Assembly (NCBI GenBank): GCA_031310005.1
Contig: CM062380.1
Coordinates: 3,782,001 to 3,846,000, forward strand
Length of the DNA: 64,000 nt
Direction: 5' to 3'
Origin: Dactylellina haptotyla
Taxonomy: Eukaryota > Ascomycota > Orbiliomycetes > Orbiliales > Orbiliaceae
Part shown: piece by piece, positions 36,501-45,763 of the stretch
Position numbering within the stretch: position 1 is the stretch's first letter
Layout: each line of letters begins with the position of its first letter
Notes under the pieces: model-generated
What the model was told of the DNA's origin: nothing
The model's input: only the letters and a program-made list of their open reading frames with translations
Databases searched by the model: none
Program-made: the position numbers and the translations under genes

Positions 36501-37243
36501 GGCAAGTTTAGCTCAAAAAGATCCCCTGCTTCTACAAAATAGTCCTCCTCCGCCTTTCTGAGGATTTTAAAAGTTTCTTGATTCTGAAGATCCAGAATAG
36601 TGACGAACCTCGGCATAAGATCCTCCCTATCCGTTCCCGGGTTTTCTTTGGAGTACTTGGTCCTGGCAACTCCCCAGGCTAGAAACATCAAGTTTTGGTA
36701 TTCATACCACAAGTTCGAATCCTTCCAGCTTGCAACAATATGGCGATCTTTTACCGATATCGAGAGCCTACCTACTACACCACCCCCAAACTTTGACGTA
36801 AATTGAATGGCTAAGTAAACCCTCTCCGGTGATATGAAACCACCTGAACCTATAGATTCTAAGAAACTTTTCGCTTCCGAGGGGCATATTTCGAACCCGT
36901 CACCGCCTATTCCGCTTGAAGTGTAAAACTGGCGAATAGATTCGCTTGGATTGGATTGGTCACTTTGTTGCTTTGGGGCATTGAATAGTTCATAACCTCT
37001 TTTCTTAGCCGACTCCCATTCTGAAAAATCAGATTTGCTTGATTCTCCTTCTCCACTACGTCTTTGGAGAGACTGGACTCTCTCGCCATACGACAAACTC
37101 TCTTTATTTTGAACAAATTTACTTCCAATTAAATCGTTCGATTTATGTTCAGTTTTGCAAGGTGTCTCGGACCCTGAAGTGAGACCCAAAGCTTCGAAGA
37201 GCAAGAAGAACAGGGCGCACGTGACGACGTAAAAGAGATACAT
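33524..37243 (-). CDS. Large secreted four-module protein of unknown family, copy 1
   Basis: I do not recognise this protein. One uninterrupted frame of 1,239 codons, unlike the intron-rich neighbours. It begins with a signal peptide (MYLFYVVTCALFFLLFEALG) and a basic, Ser-rich region. Four divergent modules of about 250-340 residues follow, each with a hydrophobic strand before Trp, a segment like VTILDL..QETF and a core motif: LLGTPEIGAVQKM (about 261-273), LELEAIFKM (509-517), VFGTLEVLAVQRM (842-854) and LSLGEVAALVKYGM (1173-1186). After each comes a ~25-residue stretch ending in alternating hydrophobics (LRSIRYI, VQRVFIRW). A PT-rich linker (SPAPTPEPTPESTP, near 933-946) separates modules 3 and 4. 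There are few cysteines and no membrane anchor. A related gene lies 1.07 kb upstream on the same strand. Function unknown. Confidence 0.75.
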   Translation of the reverse strand: MYLFYVVTCALFFLLFEALGLTSGSETPCKTEHKSNDLIGSKFVQNKESLSYGERVQSLQRRSGEGESSKSDFSEWESAKKRGYELFNAPKQQSDQSNPSESIRQFYTSSGIGGDGFEICPSEAKSFLESIGSGGFISPERVYLAIQFTSKFGGGVVGRLSISVKDRHIVASWKDSNLWYEYQNLMFLAWGVARTKYSKENPGTDREDLMPRFVTILDLQNQETFKILRKAEEDYFVEAGDLFELNLPQDDVDSLNIWAALLGTPEIGAVQKMLSFWPKQFEGLELRSIRYILPGKESQNNQASQNYMIMLSLQLPSDREEDSISHTALVIIEMDSNPENFPDNAREAFEDSTLEFLSIANIEPAGNTRKRKAATILPPTFKRKTFQWDPEKIPAEALTSGREKLILFETDLYDIGVHKAEDLGNVIFGIWKQSEGASALHDIAFMYVSPTTSNLIEKAFEKQKTDKLASLTIWASKESRNLKLGLENSDVWDGQKINDDIYRDLQTTLELEAIFKMLSNVQRYLDLGQPTISSVEIGHRRRIKISKGENLPMDLEFTFLIRLNTAESEKLTLRMAPDDDGFAQSDIHEPSLEFSRIAIKKKNLDIKFLAETIAITKGVALPLLRVPDYSRATGGKNKGVVDGTIYVKLKVLRGAYNIVSSKIELGGSSAPVSSLVEYRRYILEHREELTEEQNNAILSSEIGMAESFQYTRMIASAVAAKSPGNLCTYNFAILAAKEDSDKHSSSFGHVAISSISGTQAIPGASDIADAIYIAFADNLDFRKLRKSGYEITHISVLNLTAETTSLVREVFNLLNLSLEQSLLLDRWNLNQRTSINDVLGIVFGTLEVLAVQRMTSKFFLEKFIARKLVQRVFIRWVQDGSNDELELIYKPEFVIVLAVPPSDHPSLPAIEDLPARDQDSPGAPNKGNTDTSSPAPTPEPTPESTPKITKIPDPPTRLLRDQFGSDFAFNMYHGMELLKQINSVTLSINLGVREDPFLIREDPLPISGKSFYFETRLGPKEDLPLAFRMFRPHLRASDLPPVSSKVDRLEFYENAKDIICELSISQEYGILFLTTPPANPITENTKLLLSEAYERLWTLARDQAKGQVVNLKYFIIGKPSLRTREAVLDMLAQRTPSISCENGQVVDIPRPQSSNPDRPYLFPESNIEWVTILSLGEVAALVKYGMKLLLHSSEWYLPARVLIVCPEIGVKRKKVKYPYPRLAIQLQYYSSDTGRESEK

Positions 37244-38311
37244 ATTCGCGGAGTGCGCTTATCGACCGTGTACCATGGAGCTGCCACAGAAACTTTGAAG
37301 ATTAGTATATTATCAATAATGAGTAAACTGTGCATTCGACACCAGGGGGTTGTTCGCAGTCATTTTAAGGCAATGCCTGTTCATCAGGCTACATTACTTA
37401 ACAAATCGAAATTCCTTATAAGTAGATACAGGCAGCATGAGTTCCGCGAACTTTTACCTTGCAATATTGTCTATGCTTTCTAAGACACGATATTTCATAA
37501 AAAGGTTATATAGATTTTGACATAAAATGTTAGAAAAGGGTTGTGCTCTGAGTATTTGGATAGGGAATCTTTAGGGCTGAGAGATTGACGAAATATAATT
37601 CGACTTCATTTCGAATATTCTTTTCTATTTTCTAGAGCATAATTGATTATATTATTCTGCTAATTGATAAAGCTTTCACTTACTAGTTCCTCGAAGCTTC
37701 GTTATAAGTTTGAGAGCTTGTAGGGGCTAGTTTTCGAAATGTGCTAGAGGTGTGATTTTTCCTCACAAAGTAAACATGAGGTGATAGGGGGAACATACCT
37801 ATTACTGTTGCGCTTGCAAATTTAAGGTCGAGTAATCATATATAAACCAACGGGAAAGAAATCGTTGCCTTCTGGATTCTGGCACAGCTCAAAATACAGC
37901 TAATGGTGAAACTCGCAAACTGCCACACCAACATGTGGTATTTAAGAGCTTATGGATCAATAGAGTCTGTCCATAGAATTAGAACGGAGCAAGAAATAGT
38001 CCAGACTCTGGGGGCTCCCTTGAGACAACCAGAAATCGCAAATTCAGCGTCAAGTAACGTTGTTGCGGAGACTGTTAGGACTTTCCACCAGTTATAATCT
38101 TGACTGTGGATTTTGGGGATTAAAGCTATAAGTTTTCTGGGGAACCAACTCTTAGTCAGGTTTTATATCTTTTGAGCCTCTATATACGGTGCCAAATCAC
38201 ATCTTGCAATTGATGATATGGATAGATGGAACCTTCAACATGATGCCAGGTTTAAAAATAGATAAAGTAGGTATGTTGGGATACAGACTATCGTTCGACA
38301 TTTATATCCGG
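37244..38311. other. Spacer and promoter between the two large secreted-protein genes
   Basis: AT-rich, no coding region supported. It should hold the promoter of copy 1 and the 3' end of copy 2. Confidence 0.5.
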
Positions 38312-41300
38312 CTAGGATACAGCCTGTAACAAGTCCATAGTTTCTCCATCATTCTTTGGAGAATTAAAAAGAAGCTTAACAAACGCTTCAAGACTCTTTG
38401 TTTCAGCGTTATATCGCACAAGAATCGAGTTTATTACCGCCCTGTATGTTCTTTCTGGGTGATCCAACAACATTTTTTGCACAGCTCCAACTTCAGGGGC
38501 ACCGAGCAATGCTAGAAACATAGCCCTGTTCTCTGCGCTCCTATTAGCACCCGCCTGATAAACACGAATCACTCCATTTTTATATAGCACCTTTCTTCGG
38601 TCTAGGCTTCGTATTATTTGTTGTGTGTATGGGCTGAGATGGAGTAGTGACACGCCGCGAAGGCAATGCCGCCTCATTAGTTCTGAAAGTTCTGCTGGCG
38701 CGTGAGAATCCGGGGAAACCGCGAGAATCTCGGTTGAATACGCATTCCAAACCTGAAAATAAATATGAGCCATGGTTTTCATTACGTCTTCAACTTCGAA
38801 ACGCCACGGTCCCAGAACATTCTCTCAATTATTAGGTGTCTGTCAGCATCTGAAACTAAGACGAAAGCTTTATACAGTGCCTCCACAGATGATACTATCA
38901 GCTGAACATACGTCCCCGGTCTCTTGGGATCTTCTTTTGTCTTCATGCCAATTAATTTAAAGAGTTGAATGGCCTGAGACGGACTTGGAATGTTCGTTTG
39001 CAGTTCCACTATCAGTCCTAGACCAGTAGCTGGCCAAGATTGGGGCTTTCGAAGATAGCGAAGAATCTGCGCCTCTAATTCAAGCCTCTCTCCGGTATCC
39101 AGCGCCATCGCTAGATACGAATTTTCTCTGTAATCATTCAAGATCGCCTTCGCAGTTGATTTAGATTTGCAAACCACAAAGATCTGTGGCCTCCTTCCCC
39201 AGTAGAGAGCATTACCACCCAGTTGCCAGTGGGGATCAGTATTGGTCCATCGAATGAAAATCTCTGCGATTCTTTGGGAGTTCAAGTCGCGAGAATATCT
39301 AATATTCATCTCTTCGATAGCGATAATCTCCGCGGTTCCTAGCATAGCGAGCCATCTTGACTTTTCGTAAAGCGTAGCTTTTTCATCGTTTACACTGTCT
39401 CCTGACATCCATATTTGATCGTCAGGTCCTAGATCGCCTTGGATAAAGACTTCTTGAATTATTGCTTGCGTTTCTTGCCCGATATCTACGATCGAAAAAT
39501 AGTGAGGTAGATTCAATCCGGCGGACTTCTCCAAGTTGGTGATTCTCGAGGCATCATAGAATTTCCGCCAACACAGATACAAGATATCGCTCAACGGTCG
39601 AATCTCGTCATTGAGACCTTCAGTACTACCCGGGTAGCTTACAATAGCCATATGTGCCATATGAGCAGATTTAAATAATTTCAGCTGTTTGTTAACGACA
39701 ATTTCTATATGCTGTGGTTGTGCGATATCTTCGGCCGCCCGCTTTTGGAAGAGCTTTTGGGATTTAAAATTGAAACTTGCGCCCGATGCCGCAATCGCAT
39801 CTGTTATCAGGTCTGACGTAGGATTGGCTTCTAGTTTTGTTGGCGCATAATCCAAGACGAATTTTTCTATTCCCCGATAGCTTATAGCTGGCGGTTTTGC
39901 CTGGGCGAGGTCCATAGCGGCACGCAGGTCAATGCCAACCTCAATATTATGAATCCACTCGTCAAGTCTTAAATTTTCTTCCATCTCGGCTTCGGCTTCG
40001 TCCGTCGTCAGTCTCACTAAGAGAATTGGTTGGTCTTGAAACTCGCCCTCGACAGGATAGCTGACCTCAACGGTAGATACCACAAATAACGAGTCCTGAA
40101 ACTGAGTCATTTGAACTACCGCAGAGAGCTCTCGAGTCGACCAAAATGCACCAATGAGACCCCGATCTCGTTCGTTGAACCAATCCAGAATCAGCACATC
40201 GTGGCCTTCAAGACCCAGCTCCTTCCTTGCATTTTCGATAACGGCAAGAGTCTTTTGGGCAATGGCAACCAAAATGATGTCTTGTAGCGTCTGATAGCTT
40301 CCCTCTCTCTGCTCCCAAACTTGCCATATGATATCACCAAGCAATTCATCTACTTCCACCCCCTCTTCGCACTCCATGATAACTGCATGCTCCTCTTGGC
40401 CTGATGTTGATATTTCAAGTTCTAGGTTGGTACCTAGTGCCGTCAAACAATTCACTCTAACTGTCTGGTACGTAGGTAGATGTGGATAGCCATATAGACC
40501 GGGTGCATAGTTATACGTTGTACCCGCGAGCGCATTGAAGACAGGATTCATAGTAATATCAAAAACATCCTCTCCTGAATAGCTCAACGGACTCTTGACT
40601 GGTTCCTCCGAATATATACTATAACGGTCGCGAAGGCTAATAGTCGTCAAGAGTTCTTCGATATGTTCAGTGTTTATTGATTTTTTGGGGCCTTTCGTGG
40701 ATTGTAGATTCTGTTTCAGTTCGACCAGAATATCTGCCGTTTTCTCTGGGCCATCTGCGCGAGAGTTGAAATTTTTGATCCAAAAATGAACTTTCGATAT
40801 GAGACTATTTTGGAGGCCCCTACGATATGTGTTTGCCATCGTTTGCACAGCTGCGATCTCCACGGTACCAATGAGAGCATCCCAAATCTCGATATCTTGA
40901 GAATCATACATTGTGTGTCCCTCAAAGGACGGCACTGGCATTGAAAACCAGCTTTTACTTTTATCCCGACGTTTGCTGATTATGGTAGTAATGATTTCTA
41001 GAGTCTGGGAACTAGATTTACGAAGATCGTATATCGTAACATATTTCAGAGGCTGTCTTTGTTCACCAGGTGGAGGAGCTGCACCTGCTTGCCACCCCCA
41101 ATACATCAGATTTGACGGATCTGTAGAGGCTTCCGTCCATGAAAATACTAAATGCTGATCTTTTGGTGACACCAGAATGACAGCGCCAGGCTGTAGTGCC
41201 CATTTCTGAAACTCAAATCTCTGATAAGAAGGTCCATTTCGAATAACGTTGACACCAATCTGACGAAAGAATGCAGGATCAGGGTATGATTTGTCGTGGA

Positions 41301-41841
41301 ACGGCGAATTCGACCTCCAGAAAGGGGGATAATTGGGCTCTGGTACCCATGCATCAGTAGCCTCAGTTGACGTGGAATGCAGTTCAATGCTATGCCGCCG
41401 AATTGTATCTCCTTTTCGTACGGAGTCCCAATAGTCATGGTGTTTTCTTTCTTCGCTATCGCCAGACCGTGGTGATATTATTTTCGTTGTCCCTGGCTGT
41501 CCGGCTTGTCCACTAAGTTGTCTGCTATAGAGCGTCCGTTGAATACGGGGCTTGCTTTCAAGCAATAGTTCCCTCGAACTACCTCGAGAAGTACTAGAAG
41601 TCCTGAAAGGTTCTTTTGTGCTTTTTGGGGCTCTATTCGACTGCTTTCTTATTCGTTTACTATCGCTACCACCAGCCCAATCAAATGTTTGAGGCTGGTT
41701 GGCATTCGAGTATTGAAAGACTTCATTATCTATAGGGGTACCTAGGTTTCCGAAGACAATGGACTGACTCCCAGCATCCCCAAAGCTTAAATATATTGCC
41801 AAATATATGGACAGATTAGTTAATATTTTAGACCATTGCAT
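38312..41841 (-). CDS. Large secreted four-module protein of unknown family, copy 2, one-base frameshift
   Basis: A paralogue of the 33.5-37.2 kb gene. The start chosen is the Met of MQWSKILTNLSIYLAIYLSFGDA, a signal peptide; an in-frame Met lies six codons upstream. Modules carry LIGTVEIAAVQTM, WSTRELSAVVQM, MLGTAEIIAIEEM and, in a second frame, LLGAPEVGAVQKM. The first frame stops at 38782-38784 (TAATG overlap with the next ATG). One extra T in the TTT run (plus strand AAA, 38799-38801) joins the frames through GVFEVEDVMKTMAHIYFQVW, matching the strand-plus-Trp opening of the other modules, for about 1,176 residues. A spliceosomal intron does not fix the frame. So the gene is either mis-assembled by one base or newly broken. 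It is intron-poor like its neighbour. Function unknown. Confidence 0.7.
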
Positions 41842-41859
41842 TTTCCCTGTAATTATCAA

Positions 41860-42834
41860 AGATAAACAGATTGCTCTTCAAAAATGTTACTATTATATAG
41901 GTCAACCTACACTCCCATATTATCACACAATTTGTTAGAACATCTGTATCCAATTTCCGGGTAGCCCATGCATGCACGATGAAACTAGTATGGTGCCGAG
42001 TGGGTATCGATAATTGACAGCGTTTGTTATGCTCCAATAGTAGCCGAATATTTTCATAAATGTATTTGATTTTGTTGAACTAATTTCGATTCTTATATTC
42101 GGAGAAGTTTAGCTGCATGGGTGACGGCTGAAAATGGGCGAATTTTCCGTTCTCTAGGAAGCCAAGACAAGGATCTCGCTCCTTCGCGAATTCAGTTTAT
42201 GAAACGGTACCTAAAACATATTGGTCCCATACCGCAGGCAGAACATCAATATGCAAAACAGAAAAACGTCTCGAATGGAATGTTCGATAACCACAACTTT
42301 AGTGGCACAACCCGCAGAATACATTCGAATAATGTATTTGCGTACTCAAGTTGCTAAATCCAGACTAGCCCAGCAGAAATTTAGTCTTCTAGTCTATATG
42401 TAGATCTCTATATGCCATAAACTAAGCCTCCTAGGGGTTCTGCTTCACTAAACATAGAAATTTCTAACACCCTGATTCCGTTATTCTTGAATTAGCCTGA
42501 CATTGCAATAAATTGTGTGTTGGAAGCTGTTGGCTTTGATGTTGGCAGACTGGTTGGGAAGTTTAGCCGACGTCGGTTGTAATTGCCAACACGCAGCAGC
42601 AGCTTGAGGCCGCGCGAACTCTCAGCATCAGAGAGCTCCAACGTCAACCATGTTAACTTGAGCCGCAATAGACCACGGAGACCAGCGCCTCCCGCCGAAA
42701 TGGACGTACCCGTGATCACTCACTCGCCTCATGGGAATCCACCGTTCTAACCAAGCCGGATAATACCAGCCGGGTATAGTTGCCCCGCAAGCACGAAACG
42801 CGCGAACTTAGGCACCTCGCATCCAGACGTCACC
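41860..42834. other. Intergenic between large secreted protein and GEM1
   Basis: No gene is supported; the 42121-42357 (+) frame has no motif. GEM1 and copy 2 are divergent, so both promoters lie here. Confidence 0.5.
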
Positions 42835-45338
42835 ATGACAGGAGGTATGCATCCTAACCCCAGATTATGTTCGATAACTCTACCGCGATTAAACCGCTGA
42901 TGTTGTTCGATCGAAATGATAGCCGAAGTCCGCATATGCGTTTGCGGCGATGAGGCGACAGGGAAATCCAGCCTCATCATGTCACTTTGGAAGGATGAAG
43001 CGATTCCCACTTTTACGGGAACCGTTCTGCCTATGGTCACCATGTCACTGGGAATAGACGCCCCAATATCAACAACGATCGTTGATACATCCCGTATGTT
43101 CAGTTGGATCAGATTATCCTTTAATACATCTATCTGACCCTTTAAACTTCTAGCTATGCCGCAAGACCGTAACAATCTGAAGAGAGAGATACGGAAAGCG
43201 AATGTGATTCTCCTCGTGTATTCGGACCACTATGTAAGGCACTCAAAGCTGGCGAGAGGGTACTTATTTACTAACAATATCTCTGCATTAGAGTTGTGAA
43301 AGAATAACGTTATTCTGGTATGGTCCTAAGCTGTAAAAGCATCCCTAACGTGGCGCCTAACACATTTTGCAGGCTCCCTTTCTTAAGAAGTCTAGGCGTG
43401 AATGTAAGTTTTAAAACCAAAAACATACCCTTTAGCGAATCTTGCATTTACTAAGATTAATATTTTAGCTGCCAGTAGTACTATGCGCCAATAAAGGCGA
43501 CCTACGACCTGATGTGGATGTAGCCCAGGTTGTGGAAGAAGAGATGATGCCAATCATGCAAGAATTTAAAGAAATCGACTCTTGTATCCGCGCTAGTGCA
43601 AAGGAACACCGGAATGTTGACGAGGTATACCTCTTAATTTATTCCATAGCACTCAGAATTCCACTAAACGCAGATTGATACCAGGTGTTCTATCTCTGCC
43701 AACGAGCAGTCACCCATCCGATTGCTCCCCTTTACGACTCCAAGGAGCAGGTATGAGAAACTGCAGTTCTAAATTACCTTTCGCATTTTCCAGTATTGTA
43801 TCTCATACAATCTATATAGAATCTCAAACCAGCCACCGTTGAAGCTTTGCGGCGTATCTTTTGTACGTAATTTACGGTCTCCCTTCACGAGAGCTCTCAC
43901 ACTAATAACCTCCTCCAGTCCTCTGCGATCAAGATCAAGACGGCATCCTAAACGATGAAGAGATAGCCAAATTCCAAAAGAGATGCTTCAACAAAAGTCT
44001 AAATCCCGTTGAATTGGATGAAATAAAGCATGTATTACACAAGATATCCACAGAATGCGTAACAGAAGATGGAATCACAGAAAAGGGATTCGTTCTCTTG
44101 AACCGCATGTACGCCGAAAAGGGCCGCCATGAAACAACGTGGGCGATTCTCCGCACATTTCACTATACCGACAGTCTCTCTCTCAAAGAGAGCTTTCTAC
44201 ATCCCAAGTAAGCTCCATCCTCCCTTCTTTTAAAATAAAAAAGAGAGCACATGCTAATAAAAGTAGATTCGACGTTCCGCCATTCTCCTCTGCAGAACTC
44301 TCTCCGGCAGGCTACCGCTTTTTTGTCGACCTCTTCCTCCTCTTTGACAAAGACAATGACGGCGGCCTCAACCCTACAGAACTCTCAGCACTCTTCCGCC
44401 CGACCCCAGGTCTCCCACCCCCCTGGGTGTCTACCAACTTCCCCTCCTCCACGGTGCGGACCGAAGGCGGCCATATCACCCTCCAAGGTTGGCTCGCTCA
44501 ATGGAGCATGACCACCTTCGAAGACCCGAAAACCACACTCGCCTACCTCGCCTACCTCGGTTTCGAAACCGCCTCCTCCCTAGGAAACTGCACGGCAGCC
44601 CTCAAACTCACCAAACCGCGTAAACGCCGGCGACGCATGCACAAAGTCGAACGGTCAGTCGTGCACGCCTACGTCATCGGCTCCCCTTCCTCCGGCAAAT
44701 CCAGCCTCCTCGACGCCCTCCTCAATCGTCCCTTCAACCAAACCTACCACCCTACAATCAAACCCTTAACCGCAGTAAACTCCGTCGAACTCCCACTCGG
44801 CAAACAAGTCTACCTCATCCTCTCCGAACTGGGGGAACTCGAACCCGCAATTCTCGATAACCCGCAGAAACTCGAAAACTGCGACGTAATAGTATACACC
44901 TACGACTCCTCCGACCCGGACAGCTTCGAATACATCGTCTCCCTGCGCAAGAACCATCCGCAACTCGACGACCTACCGTGTATCTATGTCGCGCTCAAAG
45001 CGGACCTGGACAAAACGACCCAGCGCAGCCCGATCCAGCCGGACCAATATACCGAGGAAATGGGGATGCCGCCGCCCGTGCATGTGAGCGTGAGATGGAG
45101 CAGCGTCGCGGAGTTGTTCGTCCAGATCGCCGAGGCGGCGTTGAGTCCTGCGAGCAACTTTCCGAGAACGGAGCCGGAGCCCGTGGATCGGAGTAGTTTG
45201 TATCTGGCCGCGGGTGTGACGGTGTGTACTGCTTGTGCGTTTCTGTATATTTGGCGGAAGGCGAGTCCTGCAACTTTTGGGGCAGGGTTGGGGTGGATGA
45301 AGCAAGGTTGGATTGGAGGGTGGGGTGGAGGATCCTGA
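42835..45338 (+). CDS. GEM1: Miro/Gem1 mitochondrial outer-membrane GTPase
   Basis: Controls mitochondrial shape and inheritance and ER-mitochondria contacts (ERMES-linked in yeast). Ten exons: 42835-42844, 42923-43093, 43154-43233, 43292-43317, 43373-43403, 43469-43624, 43685-43750, 43820-43862, 43919-44207 and 44267-45338, giving 647 residues. GTPase 1: [10 protein letters not shown], then VDTS and the ANKGDL segment (NKxD-type). EF hands: [12 protein letters not shown] and [12 protein letters not shown]. GTPase 2: [16 protein letters not shown] tail-anchor helix near the C-terminus ([16 protein letters not shown]) targets the outer membrane, facing the cytosol. The first coding exon is only ten bases (ATGACAGGAG); the alternative start at 42916, inside intron 1, is less like the family. 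Exons of 26 and 31 nt are also unusual. Confidence 0.94.
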
Positions 45339-45763
45339 TATACATCTCGCTAAACATGTGGTTAATATCCACGTTCATAAAATCACAAGTGTATAAATAT
45401 TTATAAAGATAATATATAGATAGGAACGGTACTGCATAGATTTACCCATATCAGACGAGGACAGATGCATTTATGTACAGGTACAGGGTAGGGGACGCTA
45501 TTAAAAAATTAGTTGTCAAAGTTGTCACGATGGAATCATAACCGAGCGTTTTCAAAAAAAAAAAGACGCGAGTCAAGCTTTTGGTTTTGTCATATATAAC
45601 ATTTCAAATCCCGTCTATGCAGAGTTCGTGAGACAGCACAAAAAAGAAGAAAATGTACCATATGCAATTAGAGAAAAAATAAGAAGGGGCTGCAATCCGC
45701 ATTCGGTTCCCCCTGCCGGGTCCGACTTCATGAAATTTCATAAATACATCCATATAAAGCCTC
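45339..45763. other. Shared 3' region of convergent GEM1 and SUP35
   Basis: The genes converge with 425 bp between stop codons. The stretch is AT-rich with an A-run at about 45556-45564 and no open frame worth noting. Confidence 0.6.

Noticed and set aside
38780-38786. TAATG stop-start overlap as coupled termination-reinitiation
   Set aside because: Such coupling is known from some fungal viruses, but here the module sequence reads through in one frame if one base is added, so a frameshift or assembly error is simpler.
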